DNA of 64,000 bases from positions 8,168,487 to 8,232,486 of the forward strand of contig CM035354.1 of the NCBI GenBank assembly GCA_020137815.1, given 5' to 3'. The translations under genes and the position numbers were made by a program. The DNA comes from Hormiphora californensis (lineage: Eukaryota > Ctenophora > Tentaculata > Cydippida > Pleurobrachiidae). The notes beneath the pieces were generated by a model. The model saw only the letters and a program-made list of their open reading frames with translations. It had not been told where the DNA came from and did not search any database. This document shows, in pieces, positions 39,063 to 49,000 of this stretch; position 1 is the first letter of the stretch, and every line of letters begins with the position of its first letter.

Positions 39063-39208
39063 TCAAAGAGAGCTCCCCATCCAGAAGATACCACGCGCAG
39101 GGGACACCACGCGCAGAAGAGACCAGCGCGGCGTTGTATTTGCGCGTGCGGTCTCTTCTGCGCGTGGTGTCCCCTGCGCGCGGTATCTTCTGGATGGGGA
39201 GCTCTCTT
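39063..39208. repeat. Near-perfect hairpin with GC-rich arms
   Basis: Arms of about 60 bp (AGAGAGCTCCCCATCCAGAA ... and its inverted copy ending GGGGAGCTCTCTT) flank a 25-bp loop containing GCGGCGTTGTATTTGCGCGT. The same loop sequence occurs at 38286-38308, so the hairpin grew from material already in the neighbourhood. Confidence 0.85.
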
Positions 39209-39503
39209 AGGGATCCCTAAAAAAGTTCAGTATTTACACAGCGTTTACACAGTCTTTACACAGTCGTTACACCCAGAGCGCCCGCGCCGCTTTGGGTGTA
39301 AAGACTGCGTCTTTCGCACTCGATTTGCAGCGTTTTCGGAAACTTTTTTCGCCGCAGCGCTCAGTTTACTCAATTGTGCAGCACACAATCCAATATTTTC
39401 TTAGAAAAAGCGGCAAAACGCAGCACGCGCCGCTCTGGGTGTAACGACTGTGTAAAGACTGTGTAAACGCTGTGTAAATACTGAACTTTTTTAGGGATCC
39501 CTT
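39209..39503. mobile_element. Nested MITE with AGGGATCCCT ends
   Basis: The terminal inverted repeats begin AGGGATCCCTAAAAAAGTTC and continue through CAGTATTTACACAGCGTTTACAC-type repeats for about 75 bp per arm. The interior is GC-rich. About 295 bp, no coding capacity. Confidence 0.8.
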
Positions 39504-39591
39504 TTGATGTGGTGCGCTCTTGGAGTGGTGTCTTTTGGAGGTGGTACGCTCTTGGATAGGGTGCGCTCTTGAACTTTATTATGGTTCCTTA

Positions 39592-39815
39592 TCGGATTTT
39601 TTGAAACTGTCACCCCCTGGGTATTTTCAAATTTCGTAAATGACCATAAATCCGGTTCCTGACGAGATAGAGACTTGAAATTTGGAGGTTACGAAGATCT
39701 TGCTAAGTTCTTCCGAACCTCCAAATTTCAAGTCTCTATCTTATCAGGAACCGGAGATATGACAAATTTTGCTATTTCAGGGGGATGACAGTTTCAAAAA
39801 ATCCGACTTTAAAAT
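39592..39815. mobile_element. MITE with CGGATTTTTTGAAACTGTCA ends
   Basis: The left terminus TCGGATTTTTTGAAACTGTC, then ACCCCC, is matched in inverted form ending CCGACTTTA at about 39813. An inner inverted repeat (CTCTATCTTATCAGGAACCG and its complement) makes most of the element foldable. The ends match those of the MITE at 11027-11177 with substitutions. Confidence 0.8.
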
Positions 39816-39960
39816 CTTTTTTCTTGTTCTTGACTACTTTGAAGTTTTCAAAAACCTTTTTTGCCTTTTTTCTTGTTCTTGAAAAGCGCTGCGGATCAGC
39901 AGCGTTTGCCAATTCTTGTTCCTGCGATCACTGCTCGTTCACTGTGGGCGCCGTTACGAT

Positions 39961-40232
39961 TGCAGCGTGTTTACAGGTGCGTGCTACCAAAAAAGTACAC
40001 CTTAAAGTTAAAACCACTTAGACCAACTTTTTTCAAACGGCTATAGCCGCGCAAGCACATGACCGATTTTAGTAAACTAAACGGTATCTGATAGAGAATC
40101 GATAGCCCTAAACCGATAACCCCAAATAAAACCCTAACCCGACCCTAACAACAGCCCTAACGGCTAACCCGTCTCGACCGCCAAAATCGATGAATTGTTA
40201 GCAATGGAAGGCACCCAGATTTTAACGTTTTC
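39961..40232. mobile_element. MITE with telomere-like interior, copy 2
   Basis: A direct repeat of 38680-38936, with CAGCGTGTTTACAGGTGCGT, AAACGGCTATAGCC, CCCTAACCCGACCCTAACAA and a right end GGCACCCAGATTTTAACG. The left end is less complete than in copy 1. Confidence 0.75.
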
Positions 40233-40240
40233 CGTTACGA

Positions 40241-40466
40241 TCTGGGTGTTTCGTGGCCTGTTTACAGGTGCGTGCTGCCAAAAAAGTTGATTCACTAAAA
40301 TGGCTCTAACCGCCGAACCACTCAATCGTTTTGGCTAATTCAAAGTTTATCAGGTAGGGAATCTCAAGGCCTAAGTTAGGCCGCCTAACCCCAACCCTAA
40401 CCCTAACCCTACTTTAGCCCTAACCCTAAAAAACCGTTTGTCAGCACTCACGAAACACCCAGATTT
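40241..40466. mobile_element. Third related MITE with CCCTAA repeats
   Basis: The termini ATCTGGGTGTTTCGTG and inverted CACGAAACACCCAGAT frame a unit that again starts with a TTTACAGGTGCGTGCTGCCA motif. It carries the best telomere-like run, several CCCTAA units at about 40388-40435. Confidence 0.75.
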
Positions 40467-40979
40467 TAACGCTGGCCGTTCACTGTTCAGTGGCCTGTCC
40501 ATTGCTCTAATTTCCCTAAGTTTTATGCGTACGGAAACTGGGACCGTCTAGGGCTTCAGTACACCCTACGATCACGGAACCGCATAAGAAGTAAAGGCTG
40601 GTTGAGCGCTCTGGCGTTATAATCCTCTGCTTTTGCGTTTATCTCTTAACTATTTGAGTGGGGTATCAAATGTAATTATTTAATTGAATTGATTATTGAA
40701 CCAGTGGGCAGTGGACATGATTACGGCCTGGATTTTTGAAGTTGAACAGAATGAGTGTCCATGTTGAGCCTGCAGGCTGCCATTTTTGTTAGCAGTTATG
40801 GAAATATCCCCTTTAATATTAGCATCGCAGTATGCTCTTGTTTCTATATCAAACATGATCTTCCAGTGTCCACCCATAATATGAATAAAAAAGACAGTCC
40901 TTGTTATGTAGTGTCAATAATAATAACAATAATAATAGTATGTATCTTCGTTCCTTTATCTGGATTCACTGCAGCTTTT
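40467..40979. other. Intergenic, AT-rich
   Basis: No gene seen. It lies between the MITE cluster and the 3' end of the LPMO-like gene, and probably includes that gene's 3' UTR. Confidence 0.4.
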
Positions 40980-42765
40980 TTAGGACTCTGAAAGAAATTT
41001 GATGTTGATTATGAACATGATTTCAATGTTTGTCTAATGAGCTAGAAAAGAGCAGAATTCCATATTAAGATATTATGTTCAAGTTAACTTACGGACAAAG
41101 TCTTTGCCCATTAGGTTGGGCGAGTCCACAGCGCCCAGATCGAACTTGCCCTCGAACCCAACAGTGACCTTGCTACCAGGTCCAAGTCGTCCATTCCATC
41201 CATTGTTCTTGAACACGTACACAGTCTTGAACTCGTTCACACTGTAATGATATACAGGCATTAAACTTTAGTTTTGTGTAATTAGTTACTGAACGTATGT
41301 ACTGTACACTGTGTAGGTGCACACTGTACTCTGTTGGCTAACTATAGATAGATTATCCTGTGATTATAGAAGTTATCATTACCTCAGCAGTTTTCCTCCC
41401 CAGTACTGGCTGATCTCAACCTTTCTGTCAAAGAACAGAGTCAGGTTCCATCCGTTCACCCTATGTCGCACGTGCACAATCGCATTTCCGTTCATGTACC
41501 CCTCAGAGGGATATGCAATCTTCTGGAAGTCGAACTTGCTGTAGACTCGGTCAGCAGGAGTGGTAGGAGGCATGGTAACAGGGCAATGCTGCACAGGGTC
41601 CACCACAATCTATCCTCTCCTCACCCTGATTCTTAACACCATCCTCACAGGTAGGGGCAGGGGCAGGTTTTACCTCACCACACACCTGTTCAGGCTTCCA
41701 ATCATTAGTGATATCCTTCATCTTGTCCTGGTTCTTGCAGCCCTTTCCGTCAATGCTGACAGCACAGGTGATTCGGGGATCACACTGAACGTTCTTGGGC
41801 ACTCGGTACATATCAGCATCAATGTATCTGATGGGAAATTGTGTATTAAATCAGTATCCGCCTTTGAATCATTTCATTATGCCATAAACTCTCGACTCAA
41901 TCGTTATCTTTTTTATCACGTTTTACTCTGTTTCAATATTATAATATTTCCTCCCTACTACTTATCCATGACTGGTTTTCATTCAATGACTTACCCAGGA
42001 CCGTCCTTGTTGTAACAGAATTTGCCAGGTTTGGAGTTCTTGGTATACTCCTTGAGCTCAACTGCGGTTCCCTTCAGGCACTTGGGGGCCACAATGAGCT
42101 TGTCTTGGGGACACTTCAGACTGGGGTTTCCTCCTGTCACCTATGGAGTGGTGGAGATCAGAACTAGGTGTTCTAATAGATGCTTAGGTCATGGTCCATG
42201 TATATTATATTTTCTCACTGAATAATTCTCGCTAAACATTACTCACAGAAATCCTAGCACAACTGTAGTAGAAGTGAGGGTGGGAGCTCATGGCACTCTT
42301 GATCTGTAGAACGTAGTCTCCATCAGCCAGATTGTGGGGGATCTTGACAGTGGTATCAAATCGTGCATTGTCCTCCTCGTAAGCCTGGTATTCACACCCA
42401 GGTCGGGCATTACAGGGATGCTTGCAGTCACCGTACACTGTACCACCTGGTCGCTGATCGTGCCCGTAACAGGAAACCTTCATAACATTGTCATCAAAAG
42501 CCTTGTGGGTCTTGTGTTGACCGTAGGGAGCCAGAGCGATCCTAACCCACCCACCAGCGTGGTTGTTGCTAGTCCATCCCACCTTCATCCTGTCTCCAGC
42601 CTTGTACTCATTGGGATACTTCACTCCGTGCCATACGTTCTCAGTCTCACAAGGTCCTGTGGTATCAGCGGGTCGGCCTGGGTCCACATCAAACGACCAA
42701 GGACAACTCATCCAGGTGTGAGCAAAGGAAGCTCCGAAGAGCGCAGCTAGGAGGAACAACTTCAT
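40980..42765 (-). CDS. Secreted LPMO-like enzyme with C-terminal CBM2-like module; one frame break
   Basis: Lytic polysaccharide monooxygenases oxidatively cut chitin, cellulose or other glycans with a copper held by an N-terminal histidine brace. Exons 42247-42765, 41995-42140, 41383-41827, 41093-41241 and 40980-40987 join in phase except for one surplus base in the third. A 15-residue signal peptide (KLFLLAALFGASFA) is followed at once by His (HTWMSCPW), the position required for the brace. Candidate second histidines lie in SSHPHFYYSC. Even-numbered cysteines suit a secreted protein. A Pro-rich linker with a CEDGVKNQGE...DCGGPC motif leads to a module with NGWNLTLFF, NNGWNGRLGPGS and VGFEGKF, which resembles CBM2. 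The frame break lies near 41570-41600. The AA family is not assigned; copper binding is inference. Confidence 0.75.
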
Positions 42766-43077
42766 TTTGTAAATAATGAAAGGCGAGGTGCTCGGAAAGG
42801 TGGTTTAAATCGAGAAAGAAAATCGTGTTAGCACTTTACCACACCAGGTGGGGGGACAATGGGATTAAGTTGGGGCACTTTCTTTGTGACACGCTGCTAA
42901 AATCTAGTTTATCCAGCTCTGTACTGACTGACGTGCTGTCAAGTGTCATTGACGTAAAACGAGACGTTTGTAGTTCACGAACGTGTCCTTTTCTCTTAAC
43001 ATTACTAACTCCTATTCTAGCCACTATGATTCTCCCCTTCTAATATAGCCCTAACTCCTTCTCTCCTTTTAGCCACT
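42766..43077. promoter_or_regulatory. Shared divergent promoter region, LPMO-like gene and POLD2
   Basis: Only 312 bp separate the divergent start codons of the secreted LPMO-like gene (-) and POLD2 (+), so the promoters must be close or shared. A duplicated CCACTATGATTCTCCCC occurs at 43020-43037 and 43073-43090, the second covering the POLD2 start. No TATA box is obvious for POLD2. Confidence 0.45.
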
Positions 43078-46000
43078 ATGATTCTCCCCTCTGAGAATGT
43101 GGTGACGCAATTCACTACTGAAATCCTCCCAGATCACCTCGTCTCTCCTCCCTCAACAGTTCCACCCGACCCTATTGATCGGCTAAACTGCAACTACACA
43201 AACCTCTCCGAGCGATTCAAATTACGGAATAAGAGCTTCAAGAGACAGTTTGCACCCCTCTACTCTGCCAGATTGAACAACATGAGGCCCATGTTAGAAT
43301 CAGTAGCTAGGTCCAAGTGGATGGATGTCCCCCAGGTCCAGATGAACGACCTACAGCAGGGAAAGAAGTGTGTTATAGTGGGCACTATCTTCAAACAAAT
43401 GCAGCTGAAACCAAATATTCTGCGGGAATTGAGTGAAAATGTAAACCTACCTACCAAACCAGGTGTGTGTGTGAACTCAGTCATCACTTTTTAGTCAACT
43501 TAGACTCTTCAGAATAACGCGGCTTCCTAGTATAAACAATACAACATGTTATCCCCCACTACTCTCACCTAACCTTTAGTTCCTCCTAATCTCTCACTAC
43601 CCCCAACTAACCTCCATACTTCCCTCCAGAGCGAAAGCGGTACACCCACCAGACGGACGTGGTATACCTGGAGGATGAGACCCAGAGGATAAGTCTGATT
43701 GGGGGTATCACTACTAGTGATGCCATTACTGGTACCATCATATGTGCTATGGGACAGGAGACTGCAGGGGGCAAGTTTGAGGTGGAAGAGTGGTCGTATT
43801 GTGGACTACCTGCCCAGCTTAATGCCCAGATCTCAGGGCCAATTGATGATGATAGGTAATAATGTTTACCTGTTGTGACTGAAAGAAGAACTATACTTCG
43901 TTTGGTAATTTTTCCAAGGAATCAAGTTAACTAAAACTCACGAACCCCCACCCCCTCTCCCCCAGGTATGTGGCCATTATATCAGGCATATCGCTGGGCC
44001 ACCCCTCCTTCGACCCCATGCCTCTCCAACTATTTGTGGATCTGATCACGGGTCAACTTGGCTCCCTCAAGGACCAATCATTTTACTCAAAAGTAGTGAG
44101 ATTGATAATAGCGGGAGACTCGCTCAGCAAGAACACTCGAGACAGTGCTAGTGCGAAACAGGCCAAGTATCTGAGTAACAAGGTGAAGGCAGCCAGTATC
44201 TCAGCCGCACAGGAACTAGATGATATCCTAACTCAGTTAGTTAGTTGTGTGAATGTGGATGTAATGCCAGGACAGTTTGATCCCGCATCCTTCTCGTTAC
44301 CCCAGCAACCCCTTCACAGATGTATCTTCCCTCAGGTGAGATTTAGCTGTTTTTTTGTTGAAAATTCGTTAAAGTAAGAGTGGCGCGCCGTGTTTTCTCA
44401 CAAAACTTAGTGGATGAACGGGGAGTACCACCAGGACCATTGGTACGGTATCGAAAATTTCCAATTCTGTCTCGTTCATTAGTTATGACGTAATATGTTC
44501 ATTATTTCAACTTTTATAAAATTGCTCTACAGAAAAATCTGTACATTGTGGATTGAAATGGATGCTTGCATCGTGTTCAGCGTCAAAAAATAGCCGGGGT
44601 ACCAAATTTTGGTGTCTCTACCTTGTCTGTGACGCGAGATATCGACAATTATCAAAAACGACCAAAATGGGTGAGAGAGATTGTAGTTAGAGGAAATTAG
44701 CTAAATAAGGGCCGAAACTAGGGAAAAATTTGTAACAAGCTAATTCCTTCACCAATTGGTCCCTATGGGTCCCTAGAATCACCAAAAAAAATCACAAAAA
44801 ATCCGCGATGGCTAAGTTGGGTTTTTGGACCACGCCCTTTTACCTGTATTTTCAGTCATGTGGTCAAAAATCTAAATTCTCTTAGAATAGGAGTAGAGAA
44901 GAAAATAAGGGCACTAAACTGTGTAGCGTCCTCGCATTAGTGGGGGTAGACGCCCATGAAAAGTCTCTATCTCATTTGGTTAATTAGATAATTGGATAAT
45001 TAGATCTGCGCATAGCCGTTTTTGGCCATACGGCTATAGCCACTTAGGAATGGTTTAGAGACTTTTCACTGGCGCCATTTTGTAGACAATGGCCAAGTTA
45101 TGGGGGGTCGATGTCGGACTTTTAAGCTCTATCTCCAACCGTTTAGCCGATATTTGGCTTCAAAGGTGCTCAAAATGAGCAAAAAACGGTAAAAAGCCCA
45201 ATTTTGAGCACCTTTGAAGCCAAATATCGGCTAAACGGTTGGAGATAGAGCTTAAAAGTCCGACATCGACCCCCCATAACTTGGCCACTGTCTACAAAAT
45301 GGCGCCAGTGAAAAGTCTCTAAACCATTCCTAAGTGGCTATAGCCGTATGGCCAAAAACGGCTATGCGCAGATCTAATTATCCAATTATCTAATTAACCA
45401 AATGAGATAGAGACTTTTCATGGGCGTCTACCCCCACTAATGCGAGGACGCTACACAGTTTAGTGCCCTTATTTTCTTCTCTACTCCTATTCTAAGAGAA
45501 TTTAGATTTTTGACCACATGACTGAAAATACAGGTAAAAGGGCGTGGTCCAAAAACCCAACTTAGCCATCGCGGATTTTTTGTGATTTTTTTTGGTGATT
45601 CTAGGGACCCATAGGGACCAATTGGTGAAGGAATTAGCTTGTTACAAATTTTTCCCTAGTTTCGGCCCTTATTTAGCTAATTTCCTCTAACTACAATCTC
45701 TCTCACCCATTTTGGTCGTTTTTGATAATTGTCGATATCTCGCGTCACAGACAAGGTAGAGACACCAAAATTTGGTACCCCGGCTATTTTTTGACGCTGA
45801 ACACGATGCAAGCATCCATTTCAATCCACAATGTACAGATTTTTCTGTAGAGCAATTTTATAAAAGTTGAAATAATGAACATATTACGTCATAACTAATG
45901 AACGCGACAGAATTGGAAATTTTCGATACCGTACCAATGGTCCTGGTGGTACTCCCCGTTCATCCACTAAGTTTTGTGAGAAAACACGGCGCGCCACTCT

Positions 46001-49000
46001 TACTTTAAAGAAGACAATTCATAAAATATAAACTTTAATTTAGTTTTATACAGAAGGTTTAACAGACTTATATAACAAGTTTATTATACAATTATGATAA
46101 AGATGATAAGGATTCTCTAATAGAGATTCTGAGATTGCTATCAACGTCTTTTTCATCTTGACTCTGTGGACTTGATGTTTCGGGACTAGGAGTGATATCT
46201 TTAGTGATAGGGTTTTCAACAAAGGTCACCCTTTTTTGTCTTATTACCCGGCTGTTTCGGCAATGCTTCGTTAATCGCTTTCCCAACGCCACACTTAGCC
46301 CCAGTTTATTGGTTCTGGTGTCCTTGATGGCCACATACACATACTCGCCCAACAGGCAGATGAGAGCTGCAGCAATGCCCATCGGAATGATCCAAAACAC
46401 CCCAGACAAACTTGAGAAGTACATAGTGAGAGAGTTACCAGCATTACACGGCTTACTCGTTTTCTGGTTCTCATATTTTTGATACAGCTCCGTTATAGTG
46501 CCCTTCTCCCTGATTCCTAGTAGAAAAGTGTCCACGAGGTTTTTAAACGGGGAATTCTTACGTAGTCCATAGGCCAGCTCAAACGGTTGAAAAGGTTCCC
46601 CAATTTGTACAATATCGCACTCAGCCCTTCGTTGCATAACTGATTCCTGGAAACTCATCAATGAACACAAACCCTCCAGCCCTCATTCTCTCCAATCCTT
46701 CACCTGTAACTCTCAACTTTAATTGCCTCGGACTGCAATTCTGTTGTAGTCTGGGTTCTGATTGGACCTCAGAAGTAACTCTGGGTTCCTGCTATCCACC
46801 ACTCCCCACTCGTATTTATCCTGACTGAGCAGCTCCAGGGGGTGGTTTAGATCGGAGATGGAGTAGCTGATGGTGAGGAAGGCAGTCATATTGGCTGTAT
46901 ACATGGTGATGATGAGGAGAATGAAAAACCACCAAGTAAATATCATGATCCTGCCAGCAGGGGACTTAGGGAGCATCTCCCCTGTCTGTCCGACCAATCC
47001 AGCACTAATCAACCACAACGACTCCCGGATATCTAGCCCATTGTTCTTCTCCTCTAGCCTCTCTATTCTGCAGTCTGACTCCTTCCCTCCTCCTTCACAC
47101 TCCTCACACTTGCATGTGTTCTGTGCGTATAGACGGCTTCCGTTAACTCCGTATGGGGAGAGCTTACTAAAGATGTAGGTCATAGAGGTAACAAGAGCAC
47201 ATCCCACGATAATCGCACCCCAGACAGTCGAATCAAAGGGACGAAGGAAGAAAAACATATCCCTCCCTTCAGAGTCACTTTTTACTAGGGCTCCAAGGCC
47301 ACCATCCATAATGGGGAAAGAAAAGTCAATATCCGCCTTTCTGACGGCGTTGTTTGACAGAGCGACTACGATCATATCTGTCTTATTATCCAGCAAGTCC
47401 CTGATCAGCCCGTTCCATTCCCCTGTTGTAGTGTTCTTCCCGCCAAATTTCATGTCGTCAGGCATGATAAAGTTGTAGGTGAAATTGAGCTCCTGCGACA
47501 TACTGGACACAATTTCAACATTGACACCGGTATAACAGGAGGGATCAGTGATATCTTCACAACCTGATGAAGGCTCACTGATAAAGGGCATCTCAGGGAT
47601 TATACCTAGCCGCAAATGCATCCCATTTAGCTCATTAGCAATACCCGCTGGTTGAGTGCTCTTGTTTCCCAGGAACTTTACACTAGATGTCATTTCAAGA
47701 CCAGTCTTTAGATGCCAGGCCCCTACCGGTACAAATGTCTTCCCTACGAAGTTAACAATGTCATATGATATATCTTCCACCTCACCCTCCTTAGTAAATG
47801 CTATCTGCCCCGTTATCCCATCGTGTTCAGTGGATGTGAGGGCATCCAAAACATCGTCACCACTCGACCACTGACCCTTAGAGGAATCACATACGAGGTC
47901 CTGGTCCGCTAACGTTAACCCTGTCAGTGCTTTGTCGATAAACTTTAGACCATCATATGTGAGAAGGTTATAATCTGTCAGATGGTCGTCAGAGTGAGGG
48001 ACTGATTTCACATACTCATCCTTAAAGTCATCGTACATTGCAGATCGACTTATCTTAGGTCGGATTCCAATCAGTCCCTCGTAGTAACTCATATAGGAGC
48101 CGTTGTAGGCCAAGGTACCCACATTAGCAGCCACTGCGTCAGAAACAATCCAGGCAAACTCTTGTTCCAATAGGCCCACAGATTTAGCCTGTTCCAGGAT
48201 TACCCTAATGTGCTTGCTGCTCCCAAAGTAGATGATGACCCGATCTAGTGAGTTCCACAGAGTATCCAGCTGGTCTCCGACATCAGGTGTGTCATTGTAT
48301 GTGTCAAATATTAGGATGTTCTTCACCTCAAAGTTACCGTCCGTCAAGAACCGGGTTTGTAGGTCTACAATGGCATTGATCCCATACTCATCATTAGAGG
48401 ATAAGATACTAACTTCAGACCACTTGTAGTACCTGAGGAGGTCTATTATGGCTGCAGTCTGGTACTTATCGCTGGGTACCATGGTAACCAAACTAGTAGT
48501 CTTCCTCCGCAACTGGGAGCTACTAGCTGACACAGTCATAACTGGGATATGAAATATTCCAAAGTATCCCGAGTACATGATAGCATCATCTGAGGGCCCT
48601 CTATGTAATACCACTGCTACCCCTGACTCCAACATACTGCATGCTGTATTGCTCATGTTCCTCAGCTCATCATCATATGTCATCCACACCACCTCAGTGG
48701 TCATGTTAGCCACACTGATGATATTCTCCATGATCTCATTCTGCCGGGCCTCATCCACCGAGAGAAACCCTATCTTGGTCGTAGAGGCTGATACTAGGAG
48801 TAGTAGGACGAGAAGCATTGCTATAGGAAAACGGTATTAAACAGTACTAATGGACAGACTAGGTTCATGCACAACAACACTATACCTAATCTCCCATAAT
48901 ATGGCGACATTCACAGAGCAGACAGCAATAATGGGTGTGTTAAAATACTGTACGTGTAAGAACGAATATGTAAGCAGATCAGATGTGACACTACACTCCT

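Larger units (their letters stand above)
38192..39589. mobile_element. Composite TIR element hosting several nested MITEs
   Basis: The outer element has termini AGGAACCATAATAAAGTTCA and the inverted copy ending at 39589, flanked by TA on each side (38190-38191 and 39590-39591). Inside it are further inverted-repeat elements, listed separately at 38237, 38511, 38667 and 39209, and a hairpin at 39063. The flanks of the outer element also share AAGAGCGCACC-type motifs in both orientations. No transposase is visible. Confidence 0.8.

Noticed and set aside
38898-39404. 168-residue plus-strand ORF in the MITE nest
   Set aside because: It is built from inverted-repeat DNA with repeated AAGAGCGCACC motifs; no protein-like composition.
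22940-46735. Shared GTTAC pentamer near frame breaks as a slippery site
   Set aside because: GTTAC occurs near the breaks in the glypican, LPMO, iGluR and ADAT1. The choice was made after the fact, the windows are loose, and the MBD and Q-rich breaks lack it.
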